Positions 11,645 to 24,064 of a stretch of DNA of 64,000 nucleotides are shown piece by piece. Under the pieces are notes generated by a model. The model was given only the letters and a program-made list of their open reading frames with translations, was not told the origin of the DNA and did no database searches. Position numbers and translations under genes: made by a program. The stretch spans positions 1 through 64,000 of the forward strand of contig JAPFQT010000393.1 in assembly GCA_027627225.1 (NCBI GenBank), in the 5' to 3' direction. This DNA comes from Congeria kusceri. Taxonomy: Eukaryota; Mollusca; Bivalvia; Myida; Dreissenidae. Each line of letters opens with the position of its first letter. Position 1 is the stretch's first letter.

Positions 11645-12525
11645 AAAAAAACGTCGTTGTCTGTCATGGTTGTGCTGCGTCGTTGTGTCTCATAATTGTA
11701 TTATGTCGTTGTCTCTCATAGTTGTGTTGCGTCGTTGTCTCTCATGGGTGTGTTGCGTCGTTGTGTCTCTTGGTTGTGTTGCGTCGTTGTGTCTCATAGT
11801 TGTATTGCGTCGTTCTCTCTCATAGTTGTGTTGCGTCGTTGTGTCTCATGGTTGTGTTGCGTCGTTGTGTCTCATGGTTGTGTTGCGTCGTTGTGTCTCA
11901 TAGTTGTATTGCGTCGTTCTCTCTCATAGTTGTGTTGCGTCGTTGTGTCTCATAGTTGTATTGCGTCGTTCTCTCTCATAGTTGTGTTGCGTCGTTGTGT
12001 CTCATGGTTGTGTTGCGTCGTTGTGTCTCATGGTTGTGTTGCGTCGTTGTGTCTCATGGTTGAGTTGCGTCGTTGTGTCTCATAGTTGTATTGCGTCGTT
12101 GTGTCTCATGGTTGTGTTGCGTCGTTGTGTCTCATGGTTGTGTTGCGTCGTTGTGTCTCATGGTTGAGTTGCGTTGTTGTCTCTCATGGGTGTGTTGCGT
12201 CGTTGTGTCTCATGGGTGTATTGCGTTGTTGTCTCTCATAGTTGTATTGCGTTGTTGTCTCTCATAGTTGTGTTGCGTTGTTGTCTCTCATAGTTGTATT
12301 GCGCAGTTGTCTCTCATAGTTGTCTTGCGTCGTTGTATCTCATGGTTGTATTGCGTCGTTGTCTCTCATATTTGTGTTGCGTTGTTGACTCTCATGGTTG
12401 TGTTGCGTCGTTGTCTCTCATAGTTGTGTCGCGTCGTTGTGTCTCATAGTTGTGTTGCGTGGTTGTCTCTTGTGGTTGTGTTGCGTGGTTGTCTCTGATG
12501 ATTGTGTTGCGTCGTTGTCTCAGTG
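11645..12525. repeat. 26-bp minisatellite, array 1
   Basis: About 34 copies of a unit like TTGTGTTGCGTCGTTGTCTC (then TCATGG). Period 26 is not a multiple of three, so overlapping open frames in all phases arise from the array and are not genes. The unit aligns with those at 25500-26790 and 30470-30670. Confidence 0.92.
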
Positions 12526-12529
12526 CAGT

Positions 12530-14080
12530 GCCGTACCATACCATACCGTGCCGTACATTAACCCCCTTTTTTAGGGCATATACAGTGTCATTCCAAATAA
12601 GATTAAAATGTAACAAATTCACTTTTTGGGAAAATCTGAACACTTTTTTTTAAATGTGATTTGATTGCATATCAAAAACTGGACTCGATCACACATTTCA
12701 AACAAGATGTGAAGAATGAGATTGCGATGTGTGAAGAATGAGATCTCAATTTTCACTCCTGTGAAAAATTATTCCCTAATATTCACACATGTGAAACACA
12801 TGTGGAAAATATGGTCCAACAGTATGGGATTGAAGATTCGATTACATTTTGCAATCGCTTGAGATTTGTTTCAAATCAAAACTCTACAGTGTTCAAGAAC
12901 ACGGACTGTGAAGCGTCGCTAGTGAAAGTGATGTGTGATATGTGGTTTATACAACAACCAATATGAAACATTTTGATACAGCTTTTGGGTAAGATTGTTT
13001 AGATATCAAGCGAGCGTAACCTTGGGTCCAAGCATATTTACGAAACATCTATTTTATATAAAAACCAAACAAAAACAGCTCTTGTCAAGTTGTCAAAGTG
13101 CAATGCGGCAAATTCGTTTCAGTAAAGCCACTGTGACGTTATTTCTACTGATATAAAAATTCTTATACATGTATGTTCTTTTTGACGACAAATATCTATT
13201 TGTAGCATTTTGCTAATACCATAAAAATTAAAGTCATAGATAAGTATATACATTGTAATTGTTATCGGTCTCCCGTGAAAATAAAAGAAATTCCAGTTCC
13301 ATTGTATTCCATTTTCGTTATAAATATGTATACATGTTCAAACCGATATATAGCAATCGTGATATGAATATGAAAGAATGAACAATTTAAAAATAACGGT
13401 TGATACATCAAAGCATTTATGCGTGTAGCGTTATCCACACGTACGAACTATTTAACTGACGCCAATAGAAATATCAAACATTCAAACATCATTCGACCCT
13501 GTGGTCCAGCACGCTGGATATTTTATATCGCCTCCTGTCCTACGATGCAGTTCACGCGATCCCTCCCTAGCTTCCGCTTATTTGGCAGTCTATTATTCCT
13601 GCCTTGCTCTGGACACGCGCAACACTTGTCCGCACGAATGGTTGATGTACTTCTGCTCCGTGTCACGTGTCCCAGGTTTAGATAATAAAAATCAGGAGCC
13701 GGAAGTATTCAAACCGGAAGCAAGTGATTGCTATGCACCGTTCTTACTTCTTCCGTGCCCTAACTCCTGTCCTCGGTAACTACTGCATAATAAAGCACAG
13801 TTATGTGTTGACAGGTATCTTGTCAGCATTCGGGATTAGAGGCAGGAAGCGGCGTACGCCTACTCTAAATTTGTCCTAACATTATATTTTAAAAACTCAT
13901 AATAATATGCAAACATATGCATTTCGTTCCAGTTGATGCGTTCTTCAATCAATTTATTGTCATAATCAAACCCATTCCCAATATTTTTGTAAAATTGCTC
14001 CTTTCTGTCGATATCGCACCTTTCCGGTATCTATCCCAACATGTAAGAGGCACCAAAAGCAGTTTGTTGGCAGCTTTTTT
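12530..14080. other. Stretch without a supported gene
   Basis: AT-rich to 13.4 kb, with a small duplication of GTGAAGAATGAGAT near 12710-12745. From 13.4 to 13.8 kb it is GC-richer and open in two frames, but with no recognisable protein, splice pattern or repeat. Confidence 0.4.
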
Positions 14081-14271
14081 CAGTTATTGAATAGTTCCGC
14101 CACCTCTAACTCGAAGTCTATTTCCGCACCTGTTGTCTTTGACAGTTCCTGTAGCATCAAGCTAGAGGCGAGGTACAACTGTGTGTCAGTAAAAAGTATT
14201 ATTTCATGCACCATCAAGGTCAGCGCTGCTGTGCTTGGAACATGATTAAAATTTCCGTGAGCAATCGACAC
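14080..14271 (-). CDS. Possible terminal exon of an unknown protein
   Basis: A minus-strand frame ends in a plausible protein-like stretch rich in Leu and acidic residues (TQLYLASSLMLQELSKTTGA, then a Glu-rich tail and stop). I do not recognise it. Composition is less AT-rich than its surroundings. A decayed transposon exon or a chance frame are equally possible. Confidence 0.2.
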   Translation of the reverse strand: MSIAHGNFNHVPSTAALTLMVHEIILFTDTQLYLASSLMLQELSKTTGAEIDFELEVAELFNN

Positions 14272-14557
14272 GCGATCAAGCCGATCAAGTCCGTCATGTT
14301 CATGGTATGTTTCCGTGGGTCATTTCTTCTTCGGTGTGTCTTTGTACTCCGGCAACGTGTTGCTGCTTTATTGCATTTCTGGGCGGAGTTATTTTTCCTG
14401 TTACACGAACTTTCACTTGAACTGCTTTCCCGGGTTTGGGTTCCTTTAAATATGGCAATTATAACGAGTAGTGTTGTCGAACTTGAACGGCTTCCCCAAT
14501 TGCAAATCGTACTTGTTTGTTTTGTTTTTGCTATCTTTTTTCTTCCTGATTACGTTT

Positions 14558-14835
14558 TGATTTATCGTTGTTTATCGGCCAATAAACAGCGAGTTGGCGT
14601 TCTGATACGAAGGAATTAGTCCACAACGAACATTTCTATGAAAGAGCTGTTTATTGGCCAATAAACCAATATAATGCGAAAATTATTTCGATTCTAACAT
14701 GATCTGACAAATAATTTCTGCAATTAGAACTACATTTAACTATGCTGTGCTCAAAATCGGGACTACTTATTCCGTTGTTTATTGGGTAGTTAAACAACGA
14801 TAATTTTGTTCTTTGTCTATAGAAATATGAGCTAA
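14558..14835. mobile_element. Family M element, copy 2
   Basis: Direct-orientation homologue of 4790-5095: same hairpin start (ATCGTTGTTTATCGGCC), same centre (AAAATCGGGACTACTT) and same end (AACGATAATTTTGTTCTTTG). The interior hairpin loop differs most. Confidence 0.7.
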
Positions 14836-15825
14836 GTATCACGTATGAATAGTTACTAGCTATTTTATAGAATGTGGTGTACCTAAGTGCACAGCGTATG
14901 ACAAAATAATAAATATGTACTATAATAACAACTATTACATAACCAAAATTTGAACTGAAGTGAACTTATTTTATGATACACTTAAGATGTTTCTGGAATA
15001 CGGCCCCAGGTCTGCTTAACTGACAATTTCTTCCATTCTTCATAAATAAATCGAAGTGAAAATGTCTCCATAACTTGAGTAGTTTCTAAAACAAAAAAAT
15101 TGGTCCATGATAACAATGTATCACCGTTCAATGACTTATACATCTTCCTAAACAATATTACTTTAACATCATGCATTTTTCACAATCTCATTTTACAAAT
15201 ATATGATGTTATCTTGTTATGATGTTATCTTGTTATGGTGTCTGTGTCGTCTGTGTCCCATTCAAAGCTCTGATATTTAATGCATTTCCTAATTTAGCAA
15301 TAAAAATCAATACTAACGATACTAAACAAAATATGCTTTAAGTGATTTTCTAAAACTAAGTAAGCAATTATGTTGCAGTTATCTTTATTTCGGGACCATA
15401 TTTTCAACCAGACAAATTCGGATGATCATTTTCCAGCGGACTATGTCTTAAATACGACGTCATATTGCAACAAACATTTCTTTTCAACTGCTTTAAAACA
15501 TTTGTATTATATCTGGAACAGTATTGGGGTTTTATGTAATTTTTGTGACATCTCTTAAATAAAATATACATTGTTTCCGTAAACTGCATACGTACAATGT
15601 AATAAAAATATACATGAAAAATAAAAAATAAAAATAAAAGAAATGAAAATAATACTTGATAATATGTTTCTTTAAGTATTCTGTCATCGGTTAAAACGGT
15701 CTATCCTAAATTATAACCTGACATGTGCATTTACTTCCAAATCAGCACGGGAGACAACTCGATATTACTTCTTGGGGAATTTCGCAGCAGTAGCTCCCCT
15801 TAAGTTGACTCGATCTTATGATCAT
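14836..15825. other. Stretch without a supported gene
   Basis: AT-rich noncoding sequence. ATGATGTTATCTTGTT repeats near 15205-15235, and AATACGGCCCCAGG at 14998 resembles the end of a bivalve MITE. Short open frames look random. Confidence 0.4.
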
Positions 15826-15829
15826 GAGT

Positions 15830-17231
15830 TTGTTAGCTCACCTGAGCAAAAAGTGCTCAATGGTGAGCTATTCTGGTCAGTCATCGTCCGGCGACCAGCG
15901 TCGTCCGTCGTTGTCGTCGTCAACAATTTACTTAAATTGTCTTCCCTGAAACCACTTGGTGGAAATTAACCAAACTTCGTATGAATGTTCCTTGGATGGT
16001 CCTCAACCAAAATATACAAATTATTTTGATTCGTTAAAAAACATGGCCGCCAGGGCTGAGCCTTTTTCTTTATATGGCTATATTGAAAACGTTCAAAATC
16101 TTTTTGTCAGTACCCACTGGTTGGATTTCGTTATACACACAAATGTTCCTTGGGTGACCCTCTACCAAAATACTTCAATTTATTTTGATATGTTAAAAAA
16201 ACATGGCCTCCAGGGGGCGGGATCTTTTTCCTTATGTGACTATATTGAAAACTTAAAAAAATCTTCTTGTCAATAACCACTGGCTGGATTTCAAAATCAT
16301 TTCACAGAAAGTTTTCCATGGGTGACTCTCTACCAAAGTACTTGAAATTATTTTGATACGTTAAAAAACATGGCCACCAGGGGGCGGGGCCTTGTTCCTT
16401 ATATGGCTTTATTAAAAAAGATTAAACAATTTTATTGTCAGAACCTACTGGTTGGATTTTGAAATAATTTCACGCAAGTGAGCGTTGAGTGACCCTCTAC
16501 CAAAATACGTTTTCCTTATATGTCTATATTGAAAACTATAAAACTCTTCTTGTCAGTAACCACTTGAGCGATTTCGAAATTATTTCACACAAATGTTCCT
16601 TAGGTGACCCTCTACCAAAGTACTTCAAATTACTTTGATATTTTAAAAAACATGGTCCCAGGGGCGAGGCCTTTTTCCTTATATGGATTTATTGAAAACA
16701 TTAAAGATCTTCTTGTCAGCAACTACTAGTTGAAATAATTTTGAAATAATTTGACAGAAATGTTCCTTAGGTAACCTATCAAAATACTTAAGATTATTTT
16801 CATACGTTAAAAACACTGCTTTTTCTATATGACTTTATTGAAATATTTGAAAATGTTTTTGTCAGAAACCACTGGTTGGATTTCGAAATAATTTTACAGA
16901 ATTGTTCCGTCGGTGACCATCTACCAAAGTCCTTCAGTTTATTATGATTTCAGAAAAAAAAACATGACTGCCAGAGGAGCAGTTTTCCTTAAATGGCTTT
17001 AATGAAAACTTTGCAAATATTCTCTAACCACTAGCAGTGTTTTGAAATAATTTCATGGGTGACTGCCAACTTCCTTCAAATTATTTGAATACTTGTCTGT
17101 CAGTGGTCCATCATTGGTGACAATTGTCAACTTTTACTTCACCTCCGAACATGCTTTAATAGTTTAAAAAAACATTACAAACTCATTAAACTCTGGTGAG
17201 CGACACAGGGCCACTTTTTTCCCTCTTGTTT
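15830..17231 (+). mobile_element. Helentron-like non-autonomous element, family F1, copy 1
   Basis: Begins TTAGCTCACCTGAGC with a start hairpin (GTGCTCAATGGTGAGCT). It ends with CTGGTGAGCGAC, an imperfect AGGGCCA hairpin and CCCTCTTGTTT. The interior is about seven diverged units of roughly 165 bp with the phrases TTCCTTGGGTGACCCTCTACC and AACATGGCCGCCAGGGG. A 106-codon frame across two units is a by-product. Confidence 0.7.
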
Positions 17232-17339
17232 CAACTTACAATTTTCATTTTAGGTCAAATTTCTCAATACCTATATGAGGTATGGACTTTAAATCAAAGT
17301 ACTTGATCACAGTGATTAACTTATTCTGTAGACAAAACA

Positions 17340-17572
17340 GTGGGTAACCGTGAATATAGTTCGCATTGAAATTGCAGAAAATGTAGTCAAGTCATGTTCG
17401 AATTGAACTAATTTTCGTAATAATCGTTGTTTATCGGCGAATAAACAACGATTTGTCGTTCTGATGCTTACGCCCTTGTGGTTTTATTCCTACGCATCAG
17501 TAAGCCTAAGTTGTTCAATTACAGCATCTGAACGACAAATCGTTGTTTATTAGCCGCTATTACAACTCTAAA
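17340..17572. mobile_element. Family M-related foldback element
   Basis: ATCGTTGTTTATCGG...GTCGTTCTGATGC at the left is mirrored by GCATCTGAACGACAAATCGTTGTTTAT at the right, giving a hairpin around an unrelated loop. The left flank contains an inverted family M phrase (GTCATGTTCGAATTGAAC). Confidence 0.6.
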
Positions 17573-18094
17573 TCGTAAATTATGTATTACATAATAATAC
17601 TAATAATAATTCATAATATTTTTATTTTATTTTATTTTTTAATTTTTTTTTTTTTATTTTTTTTATTTTTTTTGTGATCCGATTCTTTATTTACCTCGTC
17701 CATAGGTATGTGCAGGTCGAGGTCATCCTGCTCCATACCTTACAATGTTTGATGTTAGTAGACAGACAGTTTAAATACAATAAAAGTTAGTGTATAATAA
17801 TATTTGTTGAGTTGTCTTTAACATCTTTATAGATTACTGATAATGTTATAGAAGAGGCAAAATAAATATGTTTATATGAATGCATGTACAACAAAATAGC
17901 AAAAAACACTCACTTTCGGCATACATACAAACACAAATATGAAAGAAAGAAGAAAGGAAATAAAAAAAAACACAGAGAATCGTGTTTGGACTTCTGACGA
18001 TATACTCTTGAAATCATTGCGAGACATACAGCAAAATGGTATCGGGTAAGTATTAGAACAATAAAAAACTAGTATAATTATGATATTGGATACA

Positions 18095-18403
18095 CTACAC
18101 TACTTCATCGTGGATTGGATTGGCAAGTAGCTGTACAATTGCCCATTTTTGCTTTTCTTTTTCTTGACATTTGCCATTGTTTTGAATGTCCCATGATAAT
18201 CGTAAACTTTTACTTAGTCCTAGTATAGTGGGTGGGACCCTTTTTTTCTTACACATAAATATATATTTTTTCAATTCTAAGATAAAAATATTTATTTCAC
18301 TCATGGTTTCATTTGTACTGCCAAGTATCATAGTTTCAACAATTTGTGTAAAGTAGCAGTCCCAGAATAAATGTATAATAGTTTCTTCATGCAAAAAGTA
18401 CAT
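18095..18403 (-). pseudogene. L1/Tx1-like ORF2, C-terminal zinc-binding piece
   Basis: Holds the tail of the Cys-rich motif found at the end of L1/Tx1 ORF2 proteins (EETIIHLFWDC); the leading Cys pair (LCTFC) lies just upstream in another frame. A shift near 18400 separates them. A lysine-rich segment follows before the stop. The region aids RNA binding in known L1 elements. Confidence 0.7.
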
Positions 18404-18519
18404 AAATTATCCTGTGCAATATTCATTTTATACAGTAAAGATTTAGTTCCTAGGATTCTGTGCACAATTCTTGTCTGAAACCACTGGGTGTATGTATCTC
18501 TGGAAATGTTAAAAACAAG

Positions 18520-18924
18520 TCAATGTACTTTTTTCCATTCAATGTTATCGAAAGATATATTCCATTTCGATTGGCAAGTTGGTATATCTGTGTTGGAGGT
18601 AAACGTTTTATATACAATTTTGTTTTGGTTTTGCATCAAGACTATATTATTTAAATAAAAGGATGTAAATGCACATTCTATATCTGGCTTTTTTATAACA
18701 TCAAAGCCTGACATTTTTATAAAGTTCTTCACTGTTCTAATTAAGCCTTCATAAAATAGAAAATTAATTTGTATACCAATGTAAGATTCTAACAAATCCT
18801 TACTCACAAATAGTCCAGATGAGCTTACTATATCTCTAACATACCTAACTCCTCTATCATACATATGTTTATTATAAATACTATTCAGACCTATTTTAAA
18901 GTTGTGGTTATAAAATAAAGGCAT
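18520..18924 (-). pseudogene. L1/Tx1-like ORF2, region between thumb and C-terminus
   Basis: In the same frame as the RT piece above it, separated only by a TAG stop at 18997-18999 and 24 open codons. It carries the segment typical of Tx1/L1 proteins after the RT (ILNMPLFYNHNFK, WNISFDNIEWKKV). It then runs into a stop, and the following WFQTRIVHRILGT block lies in a different frame, showing a further indel near 18515. Confidence 0.75.
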
Positions 18925-18996
18925 ATTTAATATATCTTCATGCCTACTAACAACTTGTTTATTGATATATGCAATATAACATGTAAGTACATCTTT

Positions 18997-20316
18997 CTAA
19001 AAACAATTTTTTAATGTTTTTACTATTTTTTCAGCACAATCTTTTCCCACATTCGTCAATTTTTTAACATCAAACAATGAATAAACCAGTAGGAAACATT
19101 TTCCAGTACACAATACAATTTTCCTTAGCCATGTCATTTTCATTGTTTTTTCAAAGGCATAGACATCTATCATAGAAATACCTCCATCATCATAAGATTT
19201 AATAGCAACATTATGTTTAATTTTAGCAGGCCCATTCCAGACATAATTATGACAGATGTTATTTATCTGTTTTAGTATTATTTCTCCTGGATTAGGAAGG
19301 GTAATAAATAGGTGCGTCAACAAGGGGAGTAATAATGATTTGATAACAGTTATCTTTCCCAGGGGTGTTAAGTGTCTTCTACTCCAAAAATTTATGACAT
19401 TTTGTAGTTTTTCTATTTTACTGGAGAAATTCATGTCTATCATTGTATTCAAGTCAACATGAAATATAATTCCTAGAACTCTGAAAATTGTCGTCCCCCA
19501 GACTAATTTATACTTAGTTTTTATTGACTGTGTACTGTACTTTTTACAGCCAATCCATATTAGGTTTGTTTTGTCATAATTTATTTTTAATCCAGAACAT
19601 GAAGCAAAGTCTTGTAACAGATCAAGAGTTGCATTTAAGGAATTTTCCGAGCCATCTAAAAAAAGACAAGTATCATCGGCAAACTGAGAGATTTTATATT
19701 CTATATTATCAATTTCTATTCCCTTAATTGTTTTTGAGTTCCGAATTTTAATTGCCAGTATTTCAGCGCAAAGAATAAAGATGTACGAACTTATCGGGTC
19801 TCCTTGTCGACAACCTCTTTCTATAGTAATAAAATCTGATAAGAATCCATTGATTTGAATTGAAATCATGGTGTTATACAAGAAAAGGGATATCCATTTT
19901 TTGAATGTTACTCCAAAATTAAAATATTCTAGAGTTTTTTCTATGAAATCAAACTCAAGGGTATCAAATGCCTTTTCAAAGTCAATCGTCATCAATAGTC
20001 CAGGGATATCGTTATCCTCTGTATATTTCATTATGTCATACAATAGTCTAGTATTCTCTCCAATGTACCTGCCCTTAATAAATCCTGTCTGGTCTTTAGA
20101 AATCAGAGTATCAAGGACAGTTTTAAGTCTGTTTGCAATTGAGCCAGATGCAAGTTTATAAATAACATTTAAAAGTGTTAAGGGACGTAAATTTTTTAAC
20201 AATTGTCTGGGTTTATTTTCTTTAGGTATACAAGTAAGTATTCCTTGTTTTTGAGTAATTGACAAATAGCCAGAGGCAAAAGCATAATTAAGACTTCTAG
20301 TAACGAAATGGCCCAA
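18997..20316 (-). pseudogene. L1/Tx1-like ORF2, reverse transcriptase
   Basis: 439 codons containing the RT in order: RPLTLLNVIYKLAS, DQTGFIKGRYIGEN, LLMTIDFEKAFDTLEF (first catalytic Asp), GCRQGDPISSYIFILCAEILA, and FADDTCLFLDGS (catalytic Asp pair). The thumb block is GLKINYDKTNLIWIG, with LGI after it. FADDT and the GCRQGDPISSYLF-like block point to the L1/Tx1 group. The piece is joined to the endonuclease by a frameshift around 20300-20316 and ends at an in-frame TAG. Copies with intact catalytic motifs but scattered lesions are typical of recent dead LINEs. Confidence 0.9.
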
Positions 20317-21814
20317 ATCTTTCCAGAAGACTTAAAAATTCTGCGGTGAAACCATCCGATCCAGGACTTTTGTCATTTTTCATATTTTTGAATGTGAATG
20401 CGATTTCATCCAGTTTGATGGGGCCTTCCAGTACTTGTGATTGTTCATTACTTAATTTTCCAGTTTGTATATCATTAAGGTCCTCATGTATATTATAATT
20501 CTCATTATGTACAGATTTTGTGTATAATATTTTATAAAATTGTGCCGCTTCTTTTAGAATATCATTTTGATTAAATATTTTTTTGCCTTCGTCATTTTCG
20601 ATAAATGGAATAGTTTTACTAGTAGTATGTTGTGTTTCCAAATTACAGAAGTATTTGGAAGGTTTTTCACCATCATCAATCCATTTTGCCCTAGCTCTTA
20701 TAATAGAGCCTTTCATTTTTAAATTTCGAATATTTTCAAGTTCTTGTTGCAATAAATTCAGTTCTTCCATATTCTCGTTTGTAAGGTTTTTTTCTATAAA
20801 TTCAACCGCTTTTAAGATATCACCCTCTCTTTCTTTATTCATTTTGGATTTGTAGCTTGAGTATGATATGGTTTTACCTCTGATTTCCATTAACAGAGTT
20901 TCTAAAAAAAGTTGGTCATTTATAGAAAATTGTATAAGATCATTTTCTAATGAATTTAAAGTATCAATATTGTAGACAGGTAGAGCATACTGCATCTTAA
21001 TCTCTTCAATCTCAAGTTTTATACAATTTAGGTACTCTATATCATGGAGTAAAGAGTTGTTAAATTTCCATAATCCTTTTCCATGTTCTATCTTGCCAAA
21101 ATTCAATTCCAAAGTTATAGGAGAATGATCAGATCTGTAGCTTGCATGTATATTAGAATTTCTAATATGCTGAATATAGCTACTAGTGACTAAGAAAAAG
21201 TCCAATCTGGCTTGCTGGACAGTGTTGGGCTTTCGCCATGTGAAATGTTTCACATCGCCATTAATAAACCTAAAAGTGTCAATTAGACTTCTATCATTGA
21301 TTACGGAAGATAACAATTCCCTAGATTTTTTATTATTATTTAGTGTTTTGTAATTGACATAATCAATGTCAACATTTAGTACAAGATTAAAATCTCCACA
21401 TATCATATAAGAGTCATTTCCTATTGTATCAATTACATTGAAAATGTGACTAAAAAACACAGGAGTATCTTTGTTTGGCCCATATAGTGAACACAATGTA
21501 AATCGATGTGTATCAATTGTTAAATCTAAAATCAAATAATTTCCAGTAATATCTCTTTCTATGGAATGCACCTTAGTGGGTAGTCTAGTTTTAAATAAAA
21601 TACATACACCTCTTGAGTTTGAAGTGCCAAAACTAAAATAACATTCACCGTTCCATTGTGAGTAGATCTGTTTTTCCATTAAAGAAGTAAAATGACAGTC
21701 TTGTAAACAATAAATATCCGCATTTATTGTTTTTAAATAATTAAAGACATCATCCCTTTTGGCGATATCATTAAGGCCACGGCAATTGTAGGAAACAATT
21801 TTTACATTATCCAT
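20297..21814 (-). pseudogene. L1/Tx1-like ORF2, APE endonuclease and linker
   Basis: 505 codons starting MDNVKIVSYNCRGLND (catalytic Asn block). Then come DIYCLQDCHF (QE-like position), TLCSLYGPN, MICGDFNLVL (GDFN), FTWRKPN and RSDHSPITLEL (catalytic SDH). This is the full APE fold expected at the N-terminus of L1/Tx1 ORF2. The linker ends in DKSPGSDGFTAEFL, the usual lead into the RT, then the frame is lost. The start Met fits the endonuclease start and lies 1.27 kb downstream of ORF1. Confidence 0.92.
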
Positions 21815-23083
21815 GGTCTATGTAAATGATTATCTTTTCATTTGGTATTTCATTTACATGCAAAAAGACAAGTCCGTACTTGTCACAGCTATTTGGTTGT
21901 ATTACCCTGCTATACACATGTATATTAAATAACAAGCAATACATTTTATCTTTGTCCAAACAAACAACAGAACAAATAAACATTGAAACAACTACAAAAA
22001 GGATCAACCTTAATTTATAAGCACATACGCTTATTACAAAATACTCAAATGAAAAAGAAAACAATTAGACAAACAGAACAGCAACAGGTACATCATTAGT
22101 TATTGATAAAATAGACAGACATCCTTGTAGTGACATGATGGACAGACAGTTATCTTGTTAGACATAATATAGTTTCAAAAAACATTCTAGTACGACACAT
22201 GGTATGCCCAATTTATGTTGTATACTTTTTGCTATTTAATCATAGCGTTATATAAATCAATAGGCTATTTATATGAAAGTTGTGGAACAAAAACAATGCT
22301 ACAATGTTACTGTGTCTATAAATAACACTGGCTAAACATACTATTACATAAAAGTTACAACCTTAAATATGTAGGTAATATATTTAGGTAATTTGTAATA
22401 TGTTAAGATAAAAGATATTACTAATAATAAATAGACTATTTATTGTTGCATTTATGTCATGAAAGGGGTTTATTCTATTGCCAACATACATACTAACAAT
22501 AAATAGACTATTACATAAAAGTTACAACCTTAAATATGTAGGTAATATATGTAGGTAATTTGTAATATGTTAAGATAAGTGATATTACAATAGAGACGTT
22601 GCAAGTAGCTTTATTGTTGTTGTTGCATTTATGTCATGAAAGACATGTTCATTTCATACCGTAAATAAGTCCACATGTATATATGACATATTTGTTTAGT
22701 AATAAATATTTACGTCTTCTAACCAAGAGGAGCATTTGTTGTTGTAAAATACACGGTAATAAAAGTTATGCAGCATCTTTATACTAAGCACTTACACATA
22801 GACAAGTGTACATATATTAAATAGAACTTCCTATTTATTATATATTCTAAGATGTATAATTTAATTTAAACATATTTTTGTTTTAAACAAATTATGTATA
22901 ACAAGTTTTGTTTTATGAATTTCAAAGATATGAAAATTTTCAAATGTGATTATTACAGACTAAGTTTTAGTGAACAAAAAAGACTAGGATGCTCACCATC
23001 TTTCTTCTTATTTCTTCCCCTTCTGGTTTTGAATTCTTCCTCACATAGTGATTTATACAGTTCACATACACTGTAAGTTAATG
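21815..23083 (-). other. Inter-ORF spacer of the L1-like element
   Basis: About 1.27 kb with no convincing protein, against a few tens of bases in typical L1. It contains a direct repeat: the phrase AAAAGTTACAACCTTAAATA (continuing TGTAGGTAATAT) at about 22345-22421 returns at about 22513-22590, so part of the spacer arose by local duplication. An 85-codon frame adjoining ORF2 is hydrophobic and looks like chance. Confidence 0.6.
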
Positions 23084-24064
23084 TTACTTGCGATGGGCAC
23101 GAAATTCTTCAATAACGAGGTCAATGATATCATAGAGATCGAACTTAATACGTTCTTGTTGTTTTGTTAAGGCAAACACTGATCCATTGAAGAACCAGGT
23201 AGAGTCAATGCCCTGGTGGAGATGCAGTCGGTTCATCAGTGCAGTGTTCATTGCCGTGACATCATCTACCAGTCGGTGGCCAGAGTTTCTCATCTCTTTT
23301 CGTTTCCTCATAACTATGGTTTTGTCGTTATTGTTACGCAGTTTAATCAGGACTGGTCGTATTTGTCCTTTTTTGGTGGGGATTCTATGTATTGCTACGA
23401 TCTGTTCTGGTGTGATGCTTATGTCCTGTTCTTTGAATAGTTTGATGATTTTGTCTGACAGTTCTGCTACAGTTTCACTTTGATCTTCCTTCACATTCAT
23501 CACTTTAATATTGTTCTTTCTTGAGTATTGCTCATTGTGGTTTGAGCGTTTACTGGTTTCTTCATTCATTTTTATGGTGGATTTTAACTTTTCTTCCATA
23601 ATTTCTAAGGCCTTTTTTTGGTCTTGTTTAATTAAGTTAAATTTGTCTAGTATTGTCTCGTTTTCAAATTCTACACATTTAATTCTATCTGTAAACTCTT
23701 TGGTTTTTTCTGAGACACTGAATGCTACTAGTTTGTCCAATTTTGTTTCCATTTCTGCTTGCAAACTTATTTTCATTTTATTTAGAAAATCTTCATTACG
23801 TTTTTCAATTTCTGCCATAATTTTAGAAACTGTGTTTGTTATGATATTTTCTACCTCATCTTTTTTCAACATATGTTTTATATGAAAACTTAGATCAGTT
23901 ATTGATTGTTCCAGAGTATCTAGTTGAGCCCTTATTGCACTTACATCATTCAGGCTGTCGTTGCTGACTTCGGAATTACCCCGCTTTGGTCTGTCACCTC
24001 CTTTTGCTTGCATCTTCCCTGCCGGTTGGTATTTGGACGGTTTGGACGTATCCTTTGCACTCAT
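23084..24064 (-). CDS. L1/Tx1-like ORF1 nucleic-acid-binding protein
   Basis: 326 codons, intact. A basic Pro/Lys-rich N-terminus (residues 1-30) is followed by a long coiled-coil region (about 40-190) of Lys, Glu and Leu heptads. An RRM-like segment follows (NNIKVMNVKEDQ, ISITPEQIVAIHRI, IRPVLIKL), then a C-terminal domain with Trp-Phe. Coiled coil plus RRM plus C-terminal domain is the layout of L1-type ORF1 (transposase_22-like) proteins, which trimerise and coat element RNA. It lies upstream of ORF2 on the same strand inside the same insertion. Its intact frame contrasts with the damaged ORF2. Confidence 0.85.
   Translation of the reverse strand: MSAKDTSKPSKYQPAGKMQAKGGDRPKRGNSEVSNDSLNDVSAIRAQLDTLEQSITDLSFHIKHMLKKDEVENIITNTVSKIMAEIEKRNEDFLNKMKISLQAEMETKLDKLVAFSVSEKTKEFTDRIKCVEFENETILDKFNLIKQDQKKALEIMEEKLKSTIKMNEETSKRSNHNEQYSRKNNIKVMNVKEDQSETVAELSDKIIKLFKEQDISITPEQIVAIHRIPTKKGQIRPVLIKLRNNNDKTIVMRKRKEMRNSGHRLVDDVTAMNTALMNRLHLHQGIDSTWFFNGSVFALTKQQERIKFDLYDIIDLVIEEFRAHRK

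Noticed and set aside
13419..13779. Two overlapping open frames of about 90 codons
   Set aside because: No recognisable domain, no splice pattern, and they overlap in different frames; GC-richer composition alone explains them.
15956..16276. 106-codon frame at 15.9-16.3 kb
   Set aside because: It spans two units of the F1 repeat and repeats itself (SLYGYIENV / SLCDYIENL), so it is a by-product of the repeat.
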